Positions 1 through 11,014 of a stretch of DNA of 64,000 nt are shown one piece after another (positions within the stretch are counted from its first letter, which is position 1; every line of letters begins with the position of its first letter). The position numbers and the translations under genes were made by a program. The DNA is from Paraburkholderia phenazinium (GTDB lineage: Bacteria; Pseudomonadota; Gammaproteobacteria; Burkholderiales; Burkholderiaceae): assembly GCF_900100735.1 (NCBI RefSeq), contig NZ_FNCJ01000003.1:496001-560000 (forward strand). Reading direction: 5' to 3'. Below the pieces are notes generated by a model that saw only the letters and a program-made list of their open reading frames with translations, ran no database searches and was not told the DNA's origin.

Positions 1-1792
1 GGCGCAGTTCCGTGAACGGCTGCGGCATCGGGTAGGTGGCCATGTCCTCGTACGAGTAGAGCGGATTGCCCTTCGCGTCGAGGCCGCCGAAATGCAGGCG
101 GTGGATGCCCTTGGTGTCGCTCGTGCGCCAGATGTCGCCGGCGCTGTCGACCCACCAGCCCCAGCCGCCCGCGAGCTTGGTGCCGGTTGTGTTGGGCGTG
201 AATTCGTCGCTCGTGAATTTGCCGTCGCCGCGCGTGTCGCGCCAGATCCAGTCGCCGCCCGGCGGCGCGTCGGGCACACCCGCGACCGGCCGCTCGCGGC
301 CCGCGATGAAGCCCGAGGGGATGGCGGTTTCGCCATCATGTGCGGCATCGAAGCGATAGATCTTCAGATGGTCCGCGTACATGTCCGTCAGATAGAGGAA
401 CGTGTGCCCCTTCAACTGACGGGCGATCGGCAAGCCCGGCCATTGGTCGGTGTGGAACACCGGATCGTCCGGATACCTGAAGCGGTTAGACAGGAAGCCT
501 ACATATTTCCAGTCCTGTCCCGGCGGCTTCGTCAGGTCCAGGTCGAAGCGCTTGTTGCCGGTGTAGACGCTGTCGGGGCGCGCTGGATCGACCCAGGCGC
601 CATCGACGAACAACAGCCCCTGTACCTGCCAGAGTTGCCGGCCGTCGGGCGCATAGCTTTCCAGCGTGGCGCCAAGTCCCGCACCGAGCGGCGCGTAACG
701 CGGGCCGATGCCGTTGGTGGCGACGTAGACGTTGCCGCGCGCGTCGACGCCTACGCCGGTCAAGCCATTAAAACGCTGCGGCCCCGGCCGTCCCGCGACG
801 CCTGAGAAGATGCCGCCGCGCTCGCCGAGCGTGCCCGATTCGGCATAGCGTCCTTCGTTCTTGCTGAAAAACAGCACCTGCTGGCGTGGGCCGTTGTCGG
901 CGACCAGCACCTTGCCATGGGCATCGACTGCAACATCGACTGGCACCGCATCCGCCGGCAGCGGCAGCGTATCGGCCAGCAACTGGCCGCTCGCCGAATA
1001 GTGCGCGATGCGCGGCGCGGGATCCGTGAGCGAGCCGGTGATCACCCATAGCGTGCCGTCGCCCGCCAGCGCGATGTGCCCCGGTTCATGCACGGTCCAT
1101 GTCGCTTTGCGTTGCATCGATTCGGCGTCGTACACCTCGATCCGGTTTTGCGTGCTGTTCGCGGCATACAGCGTCGTATCGCTGGCAGCGAGACCGTCGA
1201 TGTCGGCACGGGTGCCGGTGGGCACCTCGTTCATCATCAGAAAGCCCGCGGCGAGCTGGGCGTGCGGATCGACTGCGGTATTTCCCCCACTGCCCGCATT
1301 TGCAGTATTGGCCGCATTAGCCGTATTGGCCGGCGGCTGGAACAGCGCACTGAGTTTCGGGTCTTCGATCTTGCGGCGCGAAATGCCGAACCACTGCTTG
1401 CCCTTTTGCGGCCAGATGCCCTGGCCGACCAGATGGCCCTTCTCGTTGCCCACCGAAACGGCCATGTACACGTAGTGGTGATTCAGCGCAATCGCGTTGC
1501 CGCCGCCGGTGCCCCAGCCATGCGTGCCGCCCGCGAAGACGAGCATCTTGCCGTTCTGATAGGTACTGGCTTCGGCGCCGCTCTCGTCCCATGGCGCGTT
1601 GGTGTAGACCTTGCCGTCGGGGGCGACCGCGATCGCAGTGATATTGATCTGGGTCCACGTGCCGTCGCCGAAGCCGAAGGTATTGCCGATCCATGAGGTC
1701 TTCGCGTTCAACACGGTTTCGGCCGAGGCAGCGCAGGCTACGACGAGACAAAGCGTTGCGGCGAGCGGCTTCGCGAAGCTAAAACGGGGCAA
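1..1792 (-). CDS. Exported protein with repeated beta-propeller-like segments (3' end beyond window)
   Basis: The reading frame is open from a TTG codon at 1792-1790 to the window edge, about 597 residues, so the C-terminus is missing. TTG is chosen because GGAG lies 7 nt upstream and no ATG is suitably placed. Residues 1-22 look like a signal peptide (hydrophobic LAATLCLVVACAASA, then AETV). The body repeatedly uses phrases such as ITAIAVAPDGKVYTN, DIDGLAASDTTLYAAN and GDGTLWVITG. These are typical of NHL/SMP-30-like beta-propeller strands that report values by position. A short Asn/Ala-rich linker (ANTANAANTANAG) interrupts the first propeller part. The substrate is unknown. It lies beyond the acyltransferase, divergent from it, at the distal end of the exopolysaccharide locus, so a role in the envelope or polymer is possible but inferred. 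The fold is moderately sure, the function not known. Confidence 0.7.
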   Translation of the reverse strand, partial: MPRFSFAKPLAATLCLVVACAASAETVLNAKTSWIGNTFGFGDGTWTQINITAIAVAPDGKVYTNAPWDESGAEASTYQNGKMLVFAGGTHGWGTGGGNAIALNHHYVYMAVSVGNEKGHLVGQGIWPQKGKQWFGISRRKIEDPKLSALFQPPANTANAANTANAGSGGNTAVDPHAQLAAGFLMMNEVPTGTRADIDGLAASDTTLYAANSTQNRIEVYDAESMQRKATWTVHEPGHIALAGDGTLWVITGSLTDPAPRIAHYSASGQLLADTLPLPADAVPVDVAVDAHGKVLVADNGPRQQVLFFSKNEGRYAESGTLGERGGIFSGVAGRPGPQRFNGLTGVGVDARGNVYVATNGIGPRYAPLGAGLGATLESYAPDGRQLWQVQGLLFVDGAWVDPARPDSVYTGNKRFDLDLTKPPGQDWKYVGFLSNRFRYPDDPVFHTDQWPGLPIARQLKGHTFLYLTDMYADHLKIYRFDAAHDGETAIPSGFIAGRERPVAGVPDAPPGGDWIWRDTRGDGKFTSDEFTPNTTGTKLAGGWGWWVDSAGDIWRTSDTKGIHRLHFGGLDAKGNPLYSYEDMATYPMPQPFTELR

Positions 1793-2400
1793 GGTGTTTC
1801 TCCAGTCAAGGCCGTGCGGCGGCGAGAGCGGCGCGCACGGGCGGGCGAAGTCCAATGAAATGATGGCCGGAGCGGCACAGGCAATGCGAATCGACGGTAC
1901 GGCGCACGGCGCGGGTAGCGCATGCCGGGACGGCACGTACAGGCGTCCACGTCCGGCAGCGTTCAGCAGGTCGCACCGGGTGACTACCGGGTGACATTAC
2001 GCGGGAAATCCGCCGCGATGAAAATCGAAAATAATTCAAAAATATTCACCGATAAAAGCACGTATATATATTTAATTTAAAAATATTCGGGGCTTGGCTG
2101 TTGCACTGCCGCCGTTCGGCGACATCCCTGGGTTACCCGCTCGCGCGGCCTTCTGCCGTGTGCCTGCTCGCTCGCATTCTGGCGACGGCGCGACTTCCGG
2201 AATTAATTTTCGGGGGCTGTTTCGTCCCGCGCTATTTGTTCATTTCATTCGCGTTTTTTCATCAATTTCTTTTCCCTAGAATGCATTCCACTGCCGTTGC
2301 GGCCGCCACGCAAAGCGGATGTGGTCCAGCGACGCACGCCATGCCCCTGCCGCAAACGAGTTCGCTCGACGGCCCACCCGATGCCCACCATGGACGGTTC
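1793..2400. promoter_or_regulatory. AT-rich divergent intergenic region
   Basis: No convincing gene is seen. The stretch about 2025-2095 is strikingly AT-rich for this genome and holds a direct repeat AAAAATATTC at 2038-2047 and 2079-2088, with a TA alternation (TATATATATT) between them. It separates the exported protein (minus) from the acyltransferase (plus), so it most likely holds both promoters. AT-rich islands of this kind are often bound by H-NS-like silencers, which is inference. The acyltransferase frame stays open up to 2101, so some bases from 2281 on may be coding if an earlier ATG is used. Confidence 0.45.
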
Positions 2401-3494
2401 ATGACAGCTAGTGCCCTACCTGCCTCGCCTTCCCATTCGCGCCGTATCGTGCAGCTCGACGGCCTGCGCGCGATCGCCGTGCTGGCGGTCTTCGCACAGC
2501 ATGCGTTGAAGGCGCCGCTGTGGATGGGCGTCGATCTGTTCTTCGTTTTGAGCGGTTTTCTGATCACCGGCATTCTGCTGGAACGCAAGGCGCGGCAGCA
2601 GTCGTACTTTGGCTATTTCTACGCGCGCCGGGCCCGCCGCATCCTGCCGCCGTATCTGCTGTTGATGGCGGTCTCCTCGCTGCTGTTCGGCTTTGGCTGG
2701 GCGAAGCATTGGGAGTGGTATGCGTTCTTCGCCACCAATATCGGCGATGCGCTCGGCCAGAGCGGCCATGACAGCCTGAACGTGCTGTGGTCGCTGGCCG
2801 TCGAGGAGCAGTTCTACATCTTCTGGCCGTTCGTCATCCTGCTGCTGCCCGAGCGCGCGCTGGCATGGGTCGCCGCCGCGCTGATCGTCGCCGTGCCGGT
2901 GCTGCGCGCCGTGGCGACGCCGTGGTTCGATACCTACTGGCCGATCTACTACCTCACGCCGTTCCGCATGGATCTGCTGGCGGCAGGCGCGCTGCTCGCC
3001 GTTGCGGTGCGCCGCAATCCGCAAGCGTTGCAGCCATTCAGGCCGCTCGCCGTGCTCGGATTTTTCGCGGCACTGGCTGCGCTGGCGTGGCTGCATCTGC
3101 ACTATCCGCGCTTTCGCGCCGAAAACACGCCGCTCTCCAACGCCGGCCTTTACAGCATTTCGCTGGTGCTGTGCACCTCGATCGTGGTGATCGCCCTGCA
3201 AAGCAAGGGCATCGTCAAGCGGCTGCTGTGCAATCCGGTGCTGGTCTATATCGGCACCATCAGCTACACGATCTATCTGATTCACCTGAGCGTGCTGTAT
3301 ACATTGTGGCCGTTGCATATGAACCGTGTCGTGACTGCCGCGCTGGCGCTCGCGATTACGCTGGCCTATGCAAGCCTGACCTGGTTCGCCTTCGAGAAGC
3401 GCCTGATCCACGGGCCGACGATGCGGGCGGCTCGCACTGGCCCCTCGGCAAGTGGTTCGATGGGCAGTGCGTCGGCCGCACCGCAGTCGCGCGC

Positions 3495-3498
<4 letters not shown>
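2401..3498 (+). CDS. Acyltransferase-3 family membrane protein (OafA-like), likely polysaccharide O-acetylation
   Basis: About 365 residues and many hydrophobic helices. The N-terminal signature is that of acyltransferase-3 proteins: RRIVQLDGLRAIAVLAV, a conserved histidine (FAQHA), the loop GVDLFFVLSGFLITG and the basic motif RRARRILPPY. Such enzymes move acetyl or other acyl groups across the inner membrane onto sugars. I chose ATG 2401 because homology begins a few residues later. ATG codons at 2281 and 2341 are in frame with no better ribosome site. The stop overlaps the next gene's start as ATGA (3495-3498), so the two are translationally coupled. Its position next to an SGNH hydrolase and gmd suggests it decorates the exopolysaccharide with acyl groups. 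Family is sure, substrate is inferred. Confidence 0.9.
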
Positions 3499-5376
<1,878 letters not shown>

Positions 5377-5781
5377 TGGCTTTTGGATCGCGTGCGGCGC
5401 CCGTTGTTTTGAAGCGGGCGCGGCGCGTGACTGCGAGTTGGCCTCCAGTAACCACCATCTCCCGCAGTCTCATCAAGATCTGGTTCACACTTCTTCGCCC
5501 CTATCTGATCTTTCATATCAAGTTGGCCATCTATTTTGAAAAAGTGTGATGCTGTGCCAACAGTCTGCCTTTTAAAATAATAGACATACTTCAAGCCAAC
5601 TTCTCTTTCGTTTGCGAAGGGCGCATGACCTCGCCCCCTCCAGAAAGACCGCCTTTACGCCGTCCTGAGGAAGCAGACGCGGCGGTCTAGCCGCGCCCAG
5701 TTCGACATCCGCGGCGAGTGCCGCATACAGTCCGCGCGCCGCGGCCGATCGATCCAATGTTCGTCGGGCGCGCGTTGTAGC
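5377..5781. other. Convergent intergenic region between gmd and bceK
   Basis: About 400 bp with no convincing gene. Just after gmd lies a hairpin, GCGCCCG 5397-5403 against CGGGCGC 5415-5421. Before bceK's end lies AGACCGCC 5646-5653 against GGCGGTCT 5681-5688. Neither has a T-run, so they are weak terminator candidates at best. The middle part (about 5540-5600) is AT-richer. Small ORFs here have no family features. Confidence 0.4.
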
Positions 5782-7005
5782 TCAGTGAACCTCTCCGGCA
5801 GCGATCGCTTCGCTATACACGGCGGCCACCCGCTTCGCAATCACCGAATTGTCGAAGTTGGCTCGCGCGTAGGCGCGGCAGGCATCGGCGTCAGGCAGTT
5901 TCAAAGAGCCATCGAGCGCAGCCCCCAGTCCTTCCGCTATCGCTGCCGCGCCCGTGGCCGGCAGCACCAGATCGGGCGACAGCCCCGCCACGGCTTCGGG
6001 CAAGCCACCCACCGGCGTCACCAGCACCGGTGTGCCCGAGGCTAGCGATTCCACCGTAATGAGCCCGAACCCTTCCAGCGCCACCGTCGGCACCACGCTG
6101 ATCGTCGCCGCTCGGTACAGCGCAGCAAGATGCTGATCGGGCACGAACCCGAGCAGCTTCACATTGTCGTCGAGTCCGGCTTCGCTGATGCGTGCCTGCA
6201 GTTCCTCCTGCAAGCGGCCCTTGCCAGCGATCAGCAGCAATACATCCGGCACGCGCTTCTTGAGCAGCTTCACCGCATCGATCAGGTCCTCCAGCCCCAT
6301 GCGCCGCACCAGACGCCGCACCGCCAGCACAATCGGGCGGCCCTGCGGCAGTTGCAACTTCAGGCGCGCCTCGGCCGGAGTAATCGGCAGGTTGAATTGA
6401 TCGACGTTCACGCAGCCCGGCACCACCCGCACCCGCTCCGGCGAGATGCCATAGCGCGAGGTGAGGATCTTGCCGAACGCATCCGACAGCACGATCAGAC
6501 GCGACGAGCGTGCATACACCGACTGTTCCAGATAACGCTTGGCGCGCTGGCCAAACGAGTCCGCGCCTTCGACATGGCTTTCGTCCGCCCACGGCCCCTG
6601 GAAATGCGAAACCTGCGGGATGCCGCGCGTCACGTCGAGACCGGGAAACGTGTACAGCGCGAAATGCGAGGAGATCACATCCGGGCGCTGCCGTGTGATC
6701 TCGCGGCGCAGCGCCCGGCGGGCCGCCATCAGGCGCAGCGGCAACGATTGCGCCGCCGAGCCGAAGCCCTGAATCGCACCGTCCGTGTCCTCCGCGACAC
6801 GCGGCGAACCGGCCACCACGCCGCGCACCGCGACCCCTGCCCCCGGCAACGCGCCCACCAGCGAGTAGTACATGCGGTCGAGCCCCCCTGCACGCTCCGG
6901 GAACCAGTGCATGCCGATTTGCAACGATTTGATTGAGCCGGTGTTCATAGCGGTGTTCCTTGCGTGGCGTGTAAGTTCGGTTGCTGTGGCGAGCGCGTTC
7001 ATCAT
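5782..7005 (-). CDS. bceK: Glycosyltransferase family 4 (BceK-like), last gene of the exopolysaccharide operon
   Basis: 407 residues from ATG 7005, which overlaps the stop of bceJ as ATGATGA. An internal ATG at 6948 has a good AAGGA site and would remove 19 residues without similarity, so it is an equally possible start. Two Rossmann-like halves are seen: the N-terminal acceptor part begins LQIGMHWFPERAGGLDR, and the C-terminal donor part has PIVLAVRRLVRRMGLEDLI and the retaining GT4 signature EGFGLITVESLASGTPV with its E-x7-E. It adds a sugar from a nucleotide donor to the lipid-linked repeat unit on the cytoplasmic face. The name follows gene order in the described bce-I cluster. The sugar it transfers cannot be read from sequence. 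Confidence 0.88.
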   Translation of the reverse strand: MMNALATATELTRHARNTAMNTGSIKSLQIGMHWFPERAGGLDRMYYSLVGALPGAGVAVRGVVAGSPRVAEDTDGAIQGFGSAAQSLPLRLMAARRALRREITRQRPDVISSHFALYTFPGLDVTRGIPQVSHFQGPWADESHVEGADSFGQRAKRYLEQSVYARSSRLIVLSDAFGKILTSRYGISPERVRVVPGCVNVDQFNLPITPAEARLKLQLPQGRPIVLAVRRLVRRMGLEDLIDAVKLLKKRVPDVLLLIAGKGRLQEELQARISEAGLDDNVKLLGFVPDQHLAALYRAATISVVPTVALEGFGLITVESLASGTPVLVTPVGGLPEAVAGLSPDLVLPATGAAAIAEGLGAALDGSLKLPDADACRAYARANFDNSVIAKRVAAVYSEAIAAGEVH

Positions 7006-8261
7006 TCGACCGCCCTGTATTCAGTTGCGCTGTATTCAATCCCCTTGTGACCGGCCAGCACGTTCGCACCGAGCGGTTCGCTGTCGGTCGTGACCGCGGC
7101 CGTCGCGCCTGCGCGCCGGCGGTCTTCCTGTTGTCCAGCCAGTTGCCGGTACAGCGCAATGTATTGCGCCGCCATCCTCGCCCAGCCGAAGCCGGTCGCC
7201 AGTTCGTTGGCGGCCACGCCCATGGCGCGGCGCGCTTCGCCGGAGGACGCGAGCCTGGCGATCGCGCCGGCGAGCGCCTGCGGATCGTCCGGATCGTCGA
7301 GGACGATGCCGCATTCCGGGGTAATGATCTCGGCGCCCCCTGCCGTGCGTGCTGTGACGACCGGCAAGCCCGCGGCCATCGCTTCGAGCAGCGACAGGCT
7401 CATCGCTTCGTAGCGTGACGGAAACACGAAGGCATCGACCGAGTGCATCAGCACCGGCATCTCTTTCACCAGCCCGAGGAAATGCACGCGATCGGCAATA
7501 CCAAGCGTGCGCGCCTGCTCGGGATACGGACTGCCAGGCAAATACCCCGCCACCGCGATATGCACGTTATCGGGCAAATGGCGCAACGCCTCCAGCACCG
7601 TGCCGAGGTTCTTGCGCGGCGTGCGCAGATCGCCTACGAACAGCAACAGGAACGCATCGGCGGGCAAGTTGAACTTCGCGCGGTCACCCTGAGCCGCCGC
7701 GAAGCCCTGGGTATCCACGCCGTTATAGATCACGTCGACGCGGTTGCGTGGCGTGAGACCAATCGCGCGGATCTCGTCGGCCACCTTCTGCGAGACTGCC
7801 GTAATCACGCGCGAACGCCGGTATGCCCAGCCCTCGAGCGATGCGTTGGCCCGCGTATAGACGAACTGATAGGCCGACCACAGGCCCTTGGTCAGCCCGA
7901 ACGGGTAGTACTTGCTGCCGAACCAGCCGCTATGCACGAAGTGCGCGGTGTTGACGTCGGCGGGCATCCAGGTAATGAAGCCGTTCACATGCAGCACGTC
8001 GTACTCGCTGCGATGCGTGCGCAGCCATAGTGCGCTCTTGAGCGCAAAGACCTGCTGGCGCAGCAGGTTGGTCGGCCACCAGCGGCCGATTTTCATCGGC
8101 ACCCAGCGCACGTTCGGATGCGCAAGGAGTTCGGGAGCGACGTGCGATGCGACGAGCGTGACGGCAATATTCTCGTCGAGGGCCGCGCGGGCGATTTCGT
8201 GGTTGACGCGTCCCTGGCCGTCGTTATGGCGCACCACATGCGTGACAATGACGACTCTCAA
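7002..8261 (-). CDS. bceJ: Glycosyltransferase family 4 (BceJ-like)
   Basis: 419 residues. The start is TTG at 8261-8259: it directly follows the bceI stop (TGATTG) and has a strong GGAGG 7 nt upstream, so it is well supported although unusual. N-terminal half MRVVIVTHVVRHNDGQGRV (acceptor side); C-terminal half FVGDLRTPRKNL, then PSRYEAMSLSLLEAMAAGLP, the GT4 E-x7-E site. The last 40 residues (after LAGQQEDRRRA) are poorly conserved-looking and could be a disordered tail. It presumably elongates the lipid-linked oligosaccharide. Translationally coupled on both sides. Confidence 0.88.
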   Translation of the reverse strand: MRVVIVTHVVRHNDGQGRVNHEIARAALDENIAVTLVASHVAPELLAHPNVRWVPMKIGRWWPTNLLRQQVFALKSALWLRTHRSEYDVLHVNGFITWMPADVNTAHFVHSGWFGSKYYPFGLTKGLWSAYQFVYTRANASLEGWAYRRSRVITAVSQKVADEIRAIGLTPRNRVDVIYNGVDTQGFAAAQGDRAKFNLPADAFLLLFVGDLRTPRKNLGTVLEALRHLPDNVHIAVAGYLPGSPYPEQARTLGIADRVHFLGLVKEMPVLMHSVDAFVFPSRYEAMSLSLLEAMAAGLPVVTARTAGGAEIITPECGIVLDDPDDPQALAGAIARLASSGEARRAMGVAANELATGFGWARMAAQYIALYRQLAGQQEDRRRAGATAAVTTDSEPLGANVLAGHKGIEYSATEYRAVE

Positions 8262-9722
8262 TCAGGTGCCTCCGTGCAGAAAAAGCTCTCGGCGGCGTTG
8301 TTGCTTTTGCCAGTGCACCGCCGAGAGGATCGAAAAAAGACTCATGAAAAGCAGCAGTCCGCCTGTGCCCACCAGCGAATTGGTGAACACCAGCATCGTG
8401 AAGATCGCCAGTCCCAGGCTGACCGAGGCGGAGACGAATTTGTCGTCGCGCATCTTGAACGAGGCCAGCACCGCGCGGACCATCAGCCACAGAATGCCGG
8501 ACAGGTACAGCAGCGTGCCCGGCCAGCCGAGCACGAACGGAATGTTCATCACGCCGCTATCGAAGTTGCCGTACTGGCCGAGCTGGCCGCCGTCGTTCGA
8601 CAGCTTGGTAGACGTGCCGGTCGCGCCCATCCCTTCGCCGGAGACGTCGGTAAACGCGGTCTTCGCGAAGGTCGCGTAGAACTGGTTGCGCGCGGCATAG
8701 CTCTGATCGTCCTTGAGGTTGACGATACTGTTCAGGCGCGTCTGCATCCGCTCGGCCACCGGCCCCACCGCCAGCAGCGGGACGCACAGACCCGCGAGCA
8801 GGATGGCGCTGCCGACAATGCGCAGCCGCACACGGTTGTTCGATTTGACCAACTGGATCAGCAAGGCGACGACCCAGCCACCCCACGTCGAGCGCACAAG
8901 GCTCAGTCCGAACGAGAAGAAACCCAGCACGGCGGCGATCCAGCGCACGCGGTGATTCGCGGCCATCACGTAGACCATCGCCCCCATCATTGCAAACGCA
9001 AACGGCCCCGACGAGTTCATCGTGCTGAAGACGCGCACGCCCATCGGCACCGGGTCGCCCTGCGAGTTCATCTGCGAGCCGAGCATCCAGAGCGCATCCC
9101 ACGGCGGCATGATGGCGAACTGCACCAGCCCGTAGGCGCCCATCACCAGCATGCCCCAGATGAAGGTGTTGACGATGGTGTCGCGATACGCCGGATAGTC
9201 GCGCGTATTCGCCATGATGTGAAAGCCGATCAGGATCGGATAGAGCCAGTTACAAAGGTCGTAGGTGGCCGCGAGCGGCCCGCTCGACGCCACGCCGACC
9301 ATGAACGCGTACGCCAGCCCCGCCAGAATCAGCAGCACCGGCAAGCCGCGCCGTTGCGCGAGCACCGGGTAATGGCGGATCAGCGACAGGCCGCTGATCA
9401 TCGTTACCGCCAGCGGGGCAATCTGGATCAGGCTGGTGGGCGTGAAGGCGCCCTTCGACCAGTCGGCCAGACGCCGCACTTCCGGGCTCAGGAACCATAG
9501 CCACCACATGAAGCCCACATAGCGTGCCGGGCTCTTGAAGTACAGCCACAGGCCCGTCATGGTGGCGAGCACCGGAAAGGCGAGCGTCAGCACCGAGCCC
9601 TGATGCGCCGCCACCAGCAAAGCGGTGACGAGCCACAGGAGCGCGGGCGGCCCCCACTCCAGCGGGTCGCTGTTGAGGCGGCGAACGGCGCCGCTCGCGA
9701 CGCTTCGCGCGATTGTCGACAT
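8262..9722 (-). CDS. bceI: Polytopic membrane protein, Wzy/O-antigen-polymerase-like (BceI)
   Basis: 486 residues with about ten to twelve hydrophobic segments (for example LLWLVTALLVAA, VLLILAGLAYAFMVGVA, FIWGMLVMGAYGLVQFAI, LGLAIFTMLVFTNSLVGTGG). A larger hydrophilic loop lies around residues 340-400 (RMQTRLNSIVNLKDD through GEGMGATG). That layout, and the position among glycosyltransferases, fit a Wzy-type polymerase that joins repeat units in the periplasm. These proteins are poorly conserved in sequence, so the call rests on topology and context. It lies 3 bp from bceH and is contiguous with bceJ. Confidence 0.8.
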   Translation of the reverse strand: MSTIARSVASGAVRRLNSDPLEWGPPALLWLVTALLVAAHQGSVLTLAFPVLATMTGLWLYFKSPARYVGFMWWLWFLSPEVRRLADWSKGAFTPTSLIQIAPLAVTMISGLSLIRHYPVLAQRRGLPVLLILAGLAYAFMVGVASSGPLAATYDLCNWLYPILIGFHIMANTRDYPAYRDTIVNTFIWGMLVMGAYGLVQFAIMPPWDALWMLGSQMNSQGDPVPMGVRVFSTMNSSGPFAFAMMGAMVYVMAANHRVRWIAAVLGFFSFGLSLVRSTWGGWVVALLIQLVKSNNRVRLRIVGSAILLAGLCVPLLAVGPVAERMQTRLNSIVNLKDDQSYAARNQFYATFAKTAFTDVSGEGMGATGTSTKLSNDGGQLGQYGNFDSGVMNIPFVLGWPGTLLYLSGILWLMVRAVLASFKMRDDKFVSASVSLGLAIFTMLVFTNSLVGTGGLLLFMSLFSILSAVHWQKQQRRRELFLHGGT

Positions 9723-9725
9723 CGG

Positions 9726-10916
9726 TTAGAGACCTCCGCGGGTCTGGCTGTGGGGGCTGACCTCGGCACGCGCTTCAGCGCGCAACTCGGTGCGCGGCTC
9801 AGCTCGCGCTTCGCCCGGCGTCGCCGCACGTGCCTGCGGCGCAGCGCGGCGGCGCAGCAGTTCCTCGGTAATCCGCACGTGCTGCAAGGCGAAGTGACGC
9901 GTCGTCAGATCGCGTGAGACCAGTTGTTCAGCGGCCGCCTGCGCCTGGCGCAACGCTTCGTGCGGCGCGCCGACCAGCCGGTCGACTGCTGCGCGCAGGG
10001 TTGGTGCGTCGAACGGCGGCACATACGAGGCTGCCCGATACGAGAAGTAATCGGTAAGCGTGCCGACATCCGTCACGACCATCGGCTTGCCGAGCGCCGC
10101 CGCTTCGAGCATCACCGTGATGCCGGAGGCGTGCGAGTTCGGCCGCAGCGGCACCAGTACGAGGTCGGCCCAGTCGTACAGCTCACGCGCCTTCTTCAGC
10201 CCCGCTGCCGGCGCGATCTCGACATTCGGAGCCCGCAGCTGCGCCGGAATCCGCCGACGCGTCGCCAGCCTGACGGTATAGCGCGGGTCGTTGCCGAACG
10301 CCTTGATAAGCGTCTCCCAGTCGCGATCGCGGTCGTTGCCGATCGCGGCGATCCGCACCGGTGTATGCGCTTGCCACTCTTGCGGCGACTGCACCGGGAA
10401 GTCGCCGGTGTTCAGGCCGTAGTAGACATGGGTCGCCTTGCGGTCGAGGTAGCGCTGGCACAGTTCGGCGTTTTCGCTTGCCAGCGTGGTCAGCACGTCG
10501 GCCCGCGCAATCAGCTTGCGATACAGCCAGCGCCGCAGCATCCCGTAGCTGGGCCACTTGTCGAGCAGCCAGACGCTCTGCGCGAGCAACAGCGGCGGCG
10601 CCGTGCGACGGCCGTTCAGCAGCAGCACCAGCGCGACCGACAGGTACTCGTGTTCGGTGTGCGTCCAGATCACGTCCGAGCGCAGGATCTCGTCGCGGTT
10701 GCGCAGCGTATGGATCAGGTCGAAGCCGAGCAGCGCCTTCAGGCCGCGCCGCAGCAGACGCACCGGTGCGTTTTCGCGGGTGTCCTGCGAATAGGTCAGC
10801 GCGAACTCTTCGGACTCCGCATGGTGGTAGCCGTACAGGCACCCAATGTTCTCGCCCTTGCGATAGAAGCGCGGATCGGCGCCGTAAAACAGGTGCACGT
10901 GGACTTTCGTCGTCAT
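9726..10916 (-). CDS. bceH: Glycosyltransferase with GT4-like fold (BceH-like), repetitive charged tail
   Basis: 396 residues from ATG 10916 (GGAG 7 nt upstream). The donor half holds RIAAIGNDRDRDWETLIKAF and, later, LVPLRPNSHASGITVMLEAA with LGKPMVVTDVGTL, a GT4-like C-terminal site in which the first glutamate is not obvious. The last about 35 residues are low-complexity Arg/Ala/Glu repeats (EARAEPRTELRAEARAE), probably disordered and possibly variable between strains. It sits in the operon between bceG and bceI and should add one sugar of the repeat unit. Confidence 0.82.
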   Translation of the reverse strand: MTTKVHVHLFYGADPRFYRKGENIGCLYGYHHAESEEFALTYSQDTRENAPVRLLRRGLKALLGFDLIHTLRNRDEILRSDVIWTHTEHEYLSVALVLLLNGRRTAPPLLLAQSVWLLDKWPSYGMLRRWLYRKLIARADVLTTLASENAELCQRYLDRKATHVYYGLNTGDFPVQSPQEWQAHTPVRIAAIGNDRDRDWETLIKAFGNDPRYTVRLATRRRIPAQLRAPNVEIAPAAGLKKARELYDWADLVLVPLRPNSHASGITVMLEAAALGKPMVVTDVGTLTDYFSYRAASYVPPFDAPTLRAAVDRLVGAPHEALRQAQAAAEQLVSRDLTTRHFALQHVRITEELLRRRAAPQARAATPGEARAEPRTELRAEARAEVSPHSQTRGGL

Positions 10917-11014
10917 TCAGGCACTCCGGTCTGCGGGGTGACGCGGTTTATAAATGGCTGCATGGCGGTGCATCAGGGCTACGCAAGCGCGCTCCGCCGA
11001 CACGCCGGCATGCG

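Noticed and set aside
5646..5688. Strong terminator for gmd or bceK
   Set aside because: Only 8-bp arms with a 27-nt loop and no T-run.
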